Source of the DNA: Ancrocorticia sp052089425 | GTDB taxonomy: Bacteria; Actinomycetota; Actinomycetes; Actinomycetales; Actinomycetaceae | Assembly (NCBI RefSeq): GCF_052089425.1 | Contig: NZ_JBQCZW010000003.1 | Span: 62,001-126,000, forward strand | Reading direction: 5' to 3' | DNA length: 64,000 bases | Shown here: positions 26,214-34,171 of the stretch, piece by piece | Layout of the letters: every line of letters begins with the position of its first letter | How positions within the stretch are numbered: position 1 is the stretch's first letter | Position numbers and translations under genes: made by a program | Notes under the pieces: generated by a model | The model's database searches: none | The model's input: the letters and a program-made list of their open reading frames with translations, nothing else | Told to the model about the DNA's origin: nothing

Positions 26214-26245
26214 GCAGCCCCGGAGGATTGCTCCCCCGGGGCTGC
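26214..26245 (-). terminator. intrinsic terminator of the OpuA operon
   Basis: GCAGCCCCGG pairs perfectly with CCGGGGCTGC. Read on the minus strand it lies 22 nt after the opuAC stop and is followed by TTTAGTTT, giving a hairpin with a short U-rich tail. Confidence 0.8.
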
Positions 26246-26267
26246 CAGCAATTCAGCTACGGCGTAC

Positions 26268-27224
26268 TTACTCCGTGGCCTCATCGGTTGGTGCTTCGGT
26301 GGCATCGCTTTCATCAGCGGAGCCGCCACCGGTCATCGATTCGATGTACTCGGGGTTATCGTTCGCCCACTGCTCGATGATCTCGGCGTAGTTGGACGGA
26401 TCGTCGTTCTCATTGAGCATCAGGTTCTCAAGCTCATGAAGAGTATCGGAATCCATGGTCCAGTTGGAGATCCACTCGGCTACCTCGGGGTGATCCTCGC
26501 TGAAGGTGGCAGAACCGTAGGAGTACAGGGTCTCTGCCTCGCCAAGGGAGCCCTCGGGATCCTCAAGATCCTTGATGTCATAGGCATCGTATGCCCAGTG
26601 CGGGTGCCACATGGCCACGGCAATGTTCTCACCGTTGTTCATGGCAGTGTTCAGTTCGGCAAGCATGGCTGGGGTAGAGGAGGTAATGAACTCCATGTTC
26701 TCCAGACCGTAGGTGGGGATAACTTCGTCCTCCGTCACCTCGGTGTGGCCCGCTCCTGGCTCAATGCCGATGAGCTGGTTGTTGAACACATCAGCGTTGT
26801 CCGCAAGCTCGGTCAGGGAATCGATCGGGGCGTCCGCGTTCACCGCGATGGTGAGCTGCGCATCCTCGTTCCATGCGCCGAGCTCTTCGATATCATCGCC
26901 GTACTGGTCAATGTAGCTCTGGTGCGTCAGGGGCAGCCACACGTCCAGCACTGCATCGTAATCGCCGCCGGCGAGTGCCTGGAACACGGGGCCGGGATCG
27001 GCCGTCTCGAGGTTAACGGTGTAACCCTCTTGCTCCAGCACGTACTTCCACAGGTTAGAGACCGCAATGGCCTCGTCCCAGTTGAACAGGCCGATGGTGA
27101 TCTCTTTGCTTTCCTCGCCAGAGCCGTTCGAGCCTTCGCTATCGCTATCGCCACTACATCCGGCTAGGACCAGAGCAGCAGCCGCACCGATCGCAAGGGC
27201 GCCGGTACCAATTCGCTTCTTCAT
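26268..27224 (-). CDS. opuAC: glycine betaine/proline ABC transporter substrate-binding lipoprotein
   Basis: Osmoprotectant-binding lipoprotein, 318 residues. The lipobox LAGC (C23) is followed by a Ser/Asp/Glu-rich linker and an OpuAC/ProX-type domain (ITIGLFNWDEAIAVSNLWKYVLEQEGYTV in pieces, then DVWLPLTHQSYIDQYG and VAMWHPHWAYDAYDI). The tryptophan in WHPHWAYD fits the aromatic cage used for quaternary amines. A Glu/Asp/Thr-rich tail ends the protein. It is the third gene of the importer operon and is followed by a terminator. Confidence 0.93.
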   Translation of the reverse strand: MKKRIGTGALAIGAAAALVLAGCSGDSDSEGSNGSGEESKEITIGLFNWDEAIAVSNLWKYVLEQEGYTVNLETADPGPVFQALAGGDYDAVLDVWLPLTHQSYIDQYGDDIEELGAWNEDAQLTIAVNADAPIDSLTELADNADVFNNQLIGIEPGAGHTEVTEDEVIPTYGLENMEFITSSTPAMLAELNTAMNNGENIAVAMWHPHWAYDAYDIKDLEDPEGSLGEAETLYSYGSATFSEDHPEVAEWISNWTMDSDTLHELENLMLNENDDPSNYAEIIEQWANDNPEYIESMTGGGSADESDATEAPTDEATE

Positions 27225-27276
27225 GGTGTTTCCTCTTCTTCGTTGGGTCGATTGCTAGATTATGGGGTTGCCCTGC

Positions 27277-27310
27277 TGGTGATTAGGCATTCAGTGGTGA
27301 TCAGGCATTC
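27277..27310. repeat. 18-bp tandem duplication at the opuAB stop
   Basis: The unit TGGTGATTAGGCATTCAG is repeated directly with one change. The copy nearer the gene supplies the last codons and TGA stop of opuAB; the other carries the same codons with an in-frame TAA 18 nt later, so the end of the gene is duplicated. Confidence 0.75.
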
Positions 27311-28167
27311 GCCTTGTTCTTGGCGTCCTTGGCCTTCTTGTGCTCACGGTTACCAAATCCGCTGGTCACGCGGTCCAGAATCATCGCGATGATCACCACG
27401 GCGGTGCCGGCCTCGAAGCCGAGGCCCACGTCCACGCGGTTCAGGCTGGTCACAACGTCCGAACCGAGGCCGCCAGCGCCAACCATTCCGGCGATAACCA
27501 CCATCGAGAGGGAGAGCATGATGACCTGATTGACTCCGGCCATGATGTTGGGCATCGCGAGCGGTAGCTGAATCTGACGCAGAACGCGGCCCGGCTTGGC
27601 GCCGAAGGCGTATCCGGCTTCCACAACTTCCTTATCCACGTTGCGGATACCGAGCTCAGTCAGGCGCACACCGGGTGCCAAGGAGAAGATGACCGTGGCC
27701 ACCATTCCTGGAACAACGCCGATGCGGAACAGCATGAGCGATGGGATCAGGTACACCATGGCTGGCATGGTCTGGAGGAAGTCTAGGATCGGGCGGATCA
27801 CAGCGGATGCCCTCTTGGACTTAGCTGCCCAGATTCCTACGGGGATCGCGATGATCAGGGCGATCGCGCTAGAGAGGAGAACGAGTGCCAGCGTGGACAT
27901 CGCGTTCTCCCACTGGTTCAGGCCCACGATAACTAGGAGGCCGATGGCGGAGACGATCGTCAGCTTCCATCCCTTGGAGAAGTAGGCCAAGACGGCAACA
28001 ATGGCAATGATCACCCAGAACGGCGGCGAAACCAGCACGTTCTCCAAGCCGTCGTACATGGCGGCCATGAGGGAACGGAGGAAATCGAAGAGCCAGCCGG
28101 CGGAATCGATCAGCCAGTCAACGCCGTCACTGATCCAGCTACCTAGGGGAATACGGAAATCGCTCAT
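27301..28167 (-). CDS. opuAB: glycine betaine/proline ABC transporter permease
   Basis: A 288-residue ProW/OpuAB-type permease. An amphipathic N-terminal stretch (DGVDWLIDSAGWLFDFLRSL) precedes helices beginning VSPPFWVIIAIVAVLAYF. The transport signature includes ARPILDFLQTMPAMVYLIP-like sequence and VEAGYAFGAKPGRVLRQIQLPLAMP, the EAA-type loop facing the ATPase. The start overlaps the ATPase stop by 4 nt (ATGA). Confidence 0.94.
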   Translation of the reverse strand: MSDFRIPLGSWISDGVDWLIDSAGWLFDFLRSLMAAMYDGLENVLVSPPFWVIIAIVAVLAYFSKGWKLTIVSAIGLLVIVGLNQWENAMSTLALVLLSSAIALIIAIPVGIWAAKSKRASAVIRPILDFLQTMPAMVYLIPSLMLFRIGVVPGMVATVIFSLAPGVRLTELGIRNVDKEVVEAGYAFGAKPGRVLRQIQLPLAMPNIMAGVNQVIMLSLSMVVIAGMVGAGGLGSDVVTSLNRVDVGLGFEAGTAVVIIAMILDRVTSGFGNREHKKAKDAKNKANA

Positions 28168-29471
28168 GAGTGGGCCTCCTCGCCGGACGTGTCGTTCAAC
28201 GTGGCATCCAACACTTCAACAGGAACCATGCGTTGCGGTGAGATCGTCAGATCCGCTTCTGCATCGGTATCGGCGAGAGCCGCCAACAGCGCGATGCGGG
28301 GGACAACACCAAGTAGGCGATCATTATTGCCCACAACGGCAATCGGAAGGCGGGTGTGGATGGTGAGTTCGAACAGTTCGGACAGATACTGATCAGCCGT
28401 GACCTTGGCGGGCAGGGGCTGGAGAATGCTGGAGATGTCCGTGTTGCCGGCGCGAACGGCGCGCAGCACATCGGTATCTTGAACGTAGCCCACGACCTTG
28501 CGTCCATGGGAAATAACAAACACCGTGGGTGTTTGGAGATCGCGCATCACGCGCAGAGCGCCACGGGAGCCGGAGGTATCGCGAACAACGGCTCGCGGCC
28601 CCTCCATCACGTCGGCAGCGGTCAACACCTTGGCGCGATCAACGTCCTGAACGAACTTCGCCACGTAATCGTTGGCCGGATCGGTCAGAATATCGTTGGG
28701 TGTGCCAACCTGAACGATGTGCCCGGCGCGCATCACGGCAATTCGATCGCCAACGAACATCGCTTCGTTGAGATCGTGCGTGATGAAGATGATGGTCTTG
28801 CCCAACTCTTCCTGAAGCTCCACGAGGAGCTCCTGCATCTCGTGGCGAATGAGCGGATCAAGTGCGGAGAACGCCTCGTCCATCAGGAGGATTTCGTTAT
28901 CCGCGGCAAAGGCGCGGGCCAAGCCAACGCGCTGCTGCATACCGCCAGAGAGCTCATCGGGCATCGAATCTGCCCATTCCGTGAGTCCAACGCGGTCCAG
29001 CCACTTGCGTGCGGTCTCCTTGCGTTCGGCTTCGGGGACCTTGCTGATCTCCAAGCCGTAGGCCACGTTCTCTAGCACGGTCCGGTGTGGCAGCAGCGCA
29101 AAGTGCTGGAACACCATGGACATTCTGGCGCGGCGCAGTTCGCGTAGATCATCGCCATCCAGCCCGTTAACCTCGGTGCCGTAGATCTTCACGGAACCCC
29201 GCGTGATGGGGTTAAGCCCGTTCAGGCAACGGATCAGCGTGGATTTTCCGGAACCGGACAGGCCCATCACAACGAAAATCTCGCCGCGCTTGACCTCGAA
29301 ACCAGCATCGATAACCGCAGCAGTTCCGAGGTTTTGAAGCTCTGACCTGTCCTTGCCGTCATCGAGGCCCTTGAGGACATCGTCGGTTCTGCGACCGAAG
29401 ACCTTATATAGATGGGATACCTCAACCGCGGTGGTGTCACCGCTTGGGGTATCGGATCGAACATTGCTCAC
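28164..29471 (-). CDS. opuAA: glycine betaine/proline ABC transporter ATP-binding protein
   Basis: Cytoplasmic ATPase of the OpuA/ProU importer. Motifs are Walker A (GLSGSGKSTL), the ABC signature (LSGGMQQRVGLARA), Walker B (EILLMDEAFSALD) and the switch histidine (IIFITHDLNEA). Two CBS domains follow in the C-terminal third, the part that senses ionic strength in OpuA. I chose the GTG at 29471 because AAGGAG lies 5 nt upstream; the in-frame ATG at 29567 adds 32 unconserved residues and has no such site. It is the first gene of the operon. Confidence 0.94.
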   Translation of the reverse strand: MSNVRSDTPSGDTTAVEVSHLYKVFGRRTDDVLKGLDDGKDRSELQNLGTAAVIDAGFEVKRGEIFVVMGLSGSGKSTLIRCLNGLNPITRGSVKIYGTEVNGLDGDDLRELRRARMSMVFQHFALLPHRTVLENVAYGLEISKVPEAERKETARKWLDRVGLTEWADSMPDELSGGMQQRVGLARAFAADNEILLMDEAFSALDPLIRHEMQELLVELQEELGKTIIFITHDLNEAMFVGDRIAVMRAGHIVQVGTPNDILTDPANDYVAKFVQDVDRAKVLTAADVMEGPRAVVRDTSGSRGALRVMRDLQTPTVFVISHGRKVVGYVQDTDVLRAVRAGNTDISSILQPLPAKVTADQYLSELFELTIHTRLPIAVVGNNDRLLGVVPRIALLAALADTDAEADLTISPQRMVPVEVLDATLNDTSGEEAHS

Positions 29472-29604
29472 ATGTACTCCTTGCATGTACAAGGCTGAAC
29501 CTAATCGGAGCCCGGGTACAGCGTGTAGGACATCGTCCTCCTGCGAACAGCCATCGGGGCCGCTCAAGCATCACACCGAACCATACGGCCACCGGCTGTG
29601 ATCC

Positions 29605-29628
29605 CTTTTGGCTCCCTCAAGCCAAAAG
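29605..29628. other. hairpin in the OpuA leader region
   Basis: CTTTTGGCT and AGCCAAAAG form a perfect 9-bp stem with a 6-nt loop. It lies inside the 450-bp space (29472-29921) between opuAA and the DUF2079 gene, in which no protein gene is supported. With the candidate promoter at 29681-29709 it would be part of the leader RNA. Confidence 0.5.
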
Positions 29629-29680
29629 ATGGGACCGGCGGACGCGGGCCAAACGTGTTGGCGCAAAACGCCATTCATTG

Positions 29681-29709
29681 AACTTAGCAACGTTTGCGGG
29701 GTGCTGCAA
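29681..29709 (-). promoter_or_regulatory. candidate promoter for the OpuA operon
   Basis: On the minus strand TTGCAG and TAAGTT are separated by 17 bp, matching a housekeeping -35 and an actinobacterial TAnnnT -10. It would give a leader of about 200 nt before the GTG start. Sequence match only. Confidence 0.4.
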
Positions 29710-29737
29710 GGAATTTTCGGTGTTCTGTGCACCTGAA

Positions 29738-29753
29738 CTCATTTCGAAATGAG
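29738..29753. promoter_or_regulatory. 16-bp perfect palindrome upstream of the OpuA promoter
   Basis: CTCATTTCGAAATGAG lies about 30 bp upstream of the candidate -35. Its symmetry fits a dimeric regulator. No known operator is recognised. Confidence 0.45.
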
Positions 29754-29921
29754 GCATTTTCACCCGAGTATTCTGCAACGAGGGAGAGCGAAAACCATCA
29801 AAAATCCGCTGTATGGCGGTAATTTTAGACGGTAGTGCCGAAATGTGTCGTGTCAAATTCCCATCGATAATTCGTGCGAGAATTCGCCGTGTTCGGTAGG
29901 AGTGAATTCGCGAGTTTCCGG

Positions 29922-31451
29922 CTACGCCACGCGCTCCATCACGGCGAATCCGCCTTCTTCGTAGGTTGTGCGCCAGGTTCCGCCGAATGTGTCAGCCGCC
30001 CATTGCCCGGGTCCGCCTCGGGCCGAATGAGCTTTGTGCCCGGGGCTGATCACTGCCGTATCCACCTGTGCGGCTCCAACCGTTCCCTCCCAGTACACGG
30101 TATTTCCGGGCACTACGTAGGAGAGCATGCGGATATCAGTGACAACACTTCGGCCCGTGCCCACCGCATCCACGGCGCCTTCACCGGCCGATTGATCGAA
30201 CTGGTAGTAGGTGCCACGCGCGAACGCTCCCACGGGCCCGGTCCATGCCATGGCCAGGTTGGTCAGCAGAGAGAACGAGATCCCGAGGGCAGCAAGATGT
30301 CGTGGGCTGAAGTGAGTTGTGAGGGACGACGACGGCGGGGCGGCCCCCTCCGTGGCATCGTTCGGTGGCTCTGGGGGTGGCGCTGGCGCTGGGCGTGGCG
30401 ATGGGCTTCGTGATGGCGCGGCGTGAATGAGGCTGATGACGGCAATGGGCATGAGGATCGCGGAGTAGTGCCACTCCCATCCCCAGTAGTACGGGACGTT
30501 GCCCGCGAAGCGCCACAACAGCGTGGGGATCATGAGCCACATGAGCGGGCTGCGAAGGCCGATGATGCCGGCGGCGCCCACGAGCAGGGCGAGCGTTGCG
30601 TACTTCTGGGCGGGGCTGAAGAAGTGCTGGATGAATCCCAGTGGTCCGGCTGAGGCTCCCTCAGTTTCTGAAAGCCTATCGGTGTAGTCCCATTGGCCAG
30701 CTGGATTGATGAGTGGAAGGATAATGAGAATGGAGGCCGCGAACCAGAAGGTGCCCCACAGCGCCACGTAGATTCCGTGGCGGGCGGCTGGCGATGTCAG
30801 GGATGCTTTGAGGGAGCTGAGGGTGCGCTGTGGTCCGGCCTTGGCCCACGCGTCCCACAACATGATGCAGCCAAAGGCGGCTACGGTCAGGCCAAGATCT
30901 TCCTTAATGAAGACGAGGAGGCCGATCTCCACGTATGCCCGCTTCTTGCCCTCGATCCAGTGGACCAATCCGAAGGCAAGAAGGGGAACGGCAAACGCTA
31001 TTTCGTGGAACTGAGAGCCGATTGCCTCTAGAAGCCCCCAGCTGAGTACGTAGGACGTACCAAGCGTGGCCCCCCAAGCTGTGCCCAGCTTCTGGCAGGC
31101 GAGCCGTGTGATGGGCACGGCGGACCATGCGAACAGCAGGTTCTGGACGATCAGGAGGGTGAGCCCGGAGGGGAAGAACCGAAAGACGGGGCCCAAGAGA
31201 ACCAGAATGGGGTGAAAGTGATCGCCTAACAGGTTGTAGCCCGGCCCTTTGATGTCCACGATCGGGGCGTCCAGATGCGCGTACTGGTTCGCTAGTTGGG
31301 TGAAGATGCCAAGATCCCAGGAGGGGGAGACGAAGCCGTTCCACTGGAAAACGGAGAACGAGCAGTACAGTGCCGCGGCAATGCCGGCGATGATCCATCC
31401 GGGATTTTTCACACGACGTTTTTCTTTTGGCAGTGGCGAAGAGCGAACCAT
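29922..31451 (-). CDS. DUF2079-family polytopic membrane protein
   Basis: A 509-residue membrane protein. The N-terminal signature SPSWDLGIFTQLANQYAH followed by GPGYNLLGDHFHPILVLLGP is characteristic of DUF2079, a family thought to have a GT-C glycosyltransferase-like fold. About ten hydrophobic helices extend to residue 340, then a Pro/Ser/Ala-rich loop, one more helix, and a soluble C-terminal domain. The ATG overlaps the upstream gene by 43 nt; an in-frame GTG at 31412 would give a 4-nt overlap and is an equally good start. It is the last gene of a three-gene minus-strand cluster. Function unproven; a lipid-linked sugar transferase is possible. Confidence 0.82.
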   Translation of the reverse strand: MVRSSPLPKEKRRVKNPGWIIAGIAAALYCSFSVFQWNGFVSPSWDLGIFTQLANQYAHLDAPIVDIKGPGYNLLGDHFHPILVLLGPVFRFFPSGLTLLIVQNLLFAWSAVPITRLACQKLGTAWGATLGTSYVLSWGLLEAIGSQFHEIAFAVPLLAFGLVHWIEGKKRAYVEIGLLVFIKEDLGLTVAAFGCIMLWDAWAKAGPQRTLSSLKASLTSPAARHGIYVALWGTFWFAASILIILPLINPAGQWDYTDRLSETEGASAGPLGFIQHFFSPAQKYATLALLVGAAGIIGLRSPLMWLMIPTLLWRFAGNVPYYWGWEWHYSAILMPIAVISLIHAAPSRSPSPRPAPAPPPEPPNDATEGAAPPSSSLTTHFSPRHLAALGISFSLLTNLAMAWTGPVGAFARGTYYQFDQSAGEGAVDAVGTGRSVVTDIRMLSYVVPGNTVYWEGTVGAAQVDTAVISPGHKAHSARGGPGQWAADTFGGTWRTTYEEGGFAVMERVA

Positions 31452-34141
31452 CCGAGTGGAATCCTGACCCAGAACGTCACCAAGCGGAACAGGATGGCCG
31501 TGGAGAGGGCAACGGAGCCCGGGACGCCGGCAAGTGTGAGGCCGCCGGTCAATGCTGCCTCAACGGGGCCAATGCCGCCAGGGGAAGGAACCAGCGCACC
31601 CACTGAGTTGGACACAAGATAGGTGATCGCCAGAGTCACGATCGGCAGGGAGTAGCCGAATGCGGCCAAGGCGCCACCGAATGCGGCAACGAATGCGGCC
31701 GATTGAATGACTGAGCCGATGAATCCGTAGGCGATGCGGGACGGATGAGTGCCTAGCCACACGAGCCGTGGCCAAATCTGATCAATTGTTGGTTTGATCT
31801 TGGCGATGATCCAGCGGCGAAGTGGCTTGATGAAGTAGGCGATGATCGCCACGAGGGAAACGGCAGCGAACACCACCACGACGGTTCCGGTGGGGACCTG
31901 GAAGGAGGAGAGGTTTCCTGTGGCAAGCCCGAGGAGTAGGAGCAGAAGAACGGTTGTCACAAACTGGGAAATCTGCACCAGCGTCACGGTAGCCAAGCCA
32001 ATGGGAACTGGAACCTTGCGCTTTTGGAGGTAGCGAAGGTTGAAGGCGGCAGGGCCAATACCGGCTGGTGCCACCAGAGCAACGATGGAGGCGGCCACCT
32101 GAACGATTGTGGTTTCGGCTAGTGGCAGATCTTCGGCCGTGTAGGCCTTGAGGCTGATAGCGGCGCCAACATAGGTGAACAGGCCGATAAAGAAGGCGAA
32201 GATCATCCAACCGGGCACGGCCTTCGCGATTGTTTCCTGTAGCTCTTGGAAGTTGATGGTGCCGAATAGCAGATACAGGGCTACCACGGCGATCGATACT
32301 GTCAGGATCGTGCGCAGCGAGAAGCGTTGGAGCTTCATGGGCTCCACATCGCCTACCTCTGGCACGGTTTCCACGAGTGATTCGCGCAAGGATTGCAGCT
32401 CCTTGCGGCTGGACAGGGCCGCTCCAGTTTCTTGAGGGAGAATCGCTTTCTGGAGGATCGGTGCGATCGTCACCAGCTGATCCAATGGTAGGCACCTGCG
32501 TGCGGATGCCAGTGTGCGTTCGGAGCCCACCTGGACGGCCATCATGGCCAGCGCCTGTGCCATGTCCACCCGGCGCGCCACTTCGTTTGCGGCGATTGAT
32601 CCGCTTTGCCAGTGAACAAGGTGGAGCGCGTTGCCGCTCAAGCCCACCGTTCCAGCATGGATATCGCCATGGGAAACTCCCCGGCTGTGGGCCTCCTGAA
32701 GGAGTACCCACAAAGAATCGAGGGCCTCATCGGGAACCTCATCGCTAGGAACGTCGGATAGCGGCTTGCCGTCCGCCAACTCAAAGGACGCGATAAAGGA
32801 CTGATCTGAGGAGGCAACGCGCAGATGGCGATTCGGGCACACACCGGCTTCGGTGGCCGCAAGTTCTAGGAGTGCCAACTGGTTGGCGGAAGCCTCTAAT
32901 GTGCGTCCTGAGCGGCGCGTGGAGGTTGTGAGCACGATCCGGTTCCACATTGATGTCAGAACGCCAACAATGTGTTGGTCCGCATCCAAGAAAGCCAGCT
33001 GGTAGGCCGTTCCATCTTCGGACACTGCCAAGTAGTTGCGCGAGGCATATGAATTGGCAAGCGGGTGATGCTCGGCCAGAAGGCCGTCACGGATCTCCAG
33101 CGCGTTAGCCGATGGATCCAGCGTGAGGGTGGCGGATCGGGGTGATGGCGTCAAGTTCTCCAACTCATCAACCGTCGGGATGCTTCCTGACGCCGTGCGT
33201 CCATCATGAAGGTTCTCCGAGGGAGCGGAGCTTTCGGACACAGGGGAGCTTTCGGACACGGGGACAGTGCTGGTCTCTTGGCGCAAGTTCGCCCCGGCCT
33301 TGTCCACGATCGAGCGCAATTGAGAAAGGCCATACCTATCCACATAGCCCAGAGGGCCACGTCCATCGGCACGCCATACTTTCAGATCGTATTGATCGGG
33401 AATGTCATCAATCCGAACGATCTGTGTGGCGTCTATGCCAGCGCGCCGCGCCAAGTTAACAAGCGCGATTCCCGTACTACGGTCTGGGGTATCACCGGAG
33501 ATGTAGCGCGCCATCTGCCCGCAGAACGTTCCCAGCAAGATCGTGATGAGTGCTCCAGGCAGGGTCTGGTTACCCTGCAGAACGGAGATCACGAGTGCCA
33601 CGTAAAGCAGGGGCCAACCCCACGTTGTGGTTTTGCTGCTCTTGCCGGATCCCGCCACCGTCAGAAGTGCCGAAATCACTGACACATACGGTAGAAGCGT
33701 GATGTAGGCCTGTTCATCAAGGGAATCGAGAAGCTGGCCAGTGATGGGGGAGAGCGGAAAGTAGCTCTGAAAGAGCCAGAGAACTCCGTAGGCGATCGCT
33801 ACTGCAGATACGAGGGCGCCTATCGCTGTGATCAAGCTGCGCCAGCGCCTGTGCCACACCAGATCGGCAATGACAACAAGGGGGAGAACAAAGCTAAGTA
33901 GGCCCTCAAGCACGTTGACCGGCACGAACAGGACGGATTCAACGATTCCCGATGTTGCCGTGCGAACATCCCGGGTAACGGCCAGCGTGGTGGCGGAGCC
34001 GTAAACGGCCAGAAACATGACGAAACCGATGGCCAAGGCAGAGATGATTGCGGAGACCAAATCACGTGGATGGCGGACCCACCGGACCTCTTCGTCAATC
34101 AGGAGCACATGCTGGCGCGAAAAGCGTGGTCCATTCGCCAT
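31409..34141 (-). CDS. flippase-like (LPG synthase TM family) protein with degenerate kinase-like domain
   Basis: A 910-residue protein in three parts. Residues 25-210 hold about six membrane helices. Residues 220-600 are soluble and include an aminoglycoside-phosphotransferase-like core with SRGVSHGDIHAGTVGL (HGDIH at 491-495). Residues 615-905 are the lysylphosphatidylglycerol-synthase transmembrane domain (UPF0104, the flippase half of MprF), with PAGIGPAAFNLRYL and LVPSPGGIGPVEAALTGG. The MprF aminoacyl-transferase domain is absent. In the kinase-like region the asparagine after HGDxH is T498, and the metal-binding aspartate position reads LVHWQSG (H510), so catalysis looks lost. Lipid or lipid-linked sugar translocation is the likely role. 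The upstream unknown gene ends 30 nt away. Confidence 0.82.
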   Translation of the reverse strand: MANGPRFSRQHVLLIDEEVRWVRHPRDLVSAIISALAIGFVMFLAVYGSATTLAVTRDVRTATSGIVESVLFVPVNVLEGLLSFVLPLVVIADLVWHRRWRSLITAIGALVSAVAIAYGVLWLFQSYFPLSPITGQLLDSLDEQAYITLLPYVSVISALLTVAGSGKSSKTTTWGWPLLYVALVISVLQGNQTLPGALITILLGTFCGQMARYISGDTPDRSTGIALVNLARRAGIDATQIVRIDDIPDQYDLKVWRADGRGPLGYVDRYGLSQLRSIVDKAGANLRQETSTVPVSESSPVSESSAPSENLHDGRTASGSIPTVDELENLTPSPRSATLTLDPSANALEIRDGLLAEHHPLANSYASRNYLAVSEDGTAYQLAFLDADQHIVGVLTSMWNRIVLTTSTRRSGRTLEASANQLALLELAATEAGVCPNRHLRVASSDQSFIASFELADGKPLSDVPSDEVPDEALDSLWVLLQEAHSRGVSHGDIHAGTVGLSGNALHLVHWQSGSIAANEVARRVDMAQALAMMAVQVGSERTLASARRCLPLDQLVTIAPILQKAILPQETGAALSSRKELQSLRESLVETVPEVGDVEPMKLQRFSLRTILTVSIAVVALYLLFGTINFQELQETIAKAVPGWMIFAFFIGLFTYVGAAISLKAYTAEDLPLAETTIVQVAASIVALVAPAGIGPAAFNLRYLQKRKVPVPIGLATVTLVQISQFVTTVLLLLLLGLATGNLSSFQVPTGTVVVVFAAVSLVAIIAYFIKPLRRWIIAKIKPTIDQIWPRLVWLGTHPSRIAYGFIGSVIQSAAFVAAFGGALAAFGYSLPIVTLAITYLVSNSVGALVPSPGGIGPVEAALTGGLTLAGVPGSVALSTAILFRLVTFWVRIPLGWFALRHCQKKNVV

Positions 34142-34171
34142 GCCCGTGCTCCTTTCTGTGATGTCAACCTG

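Noticed and set aside
25746..27167. 473-residue plus-strand open frame
   Set aside because: Antisense to the OpuA binding protein and the start of pgm, both clearly real; the translation shows no recognisable family.
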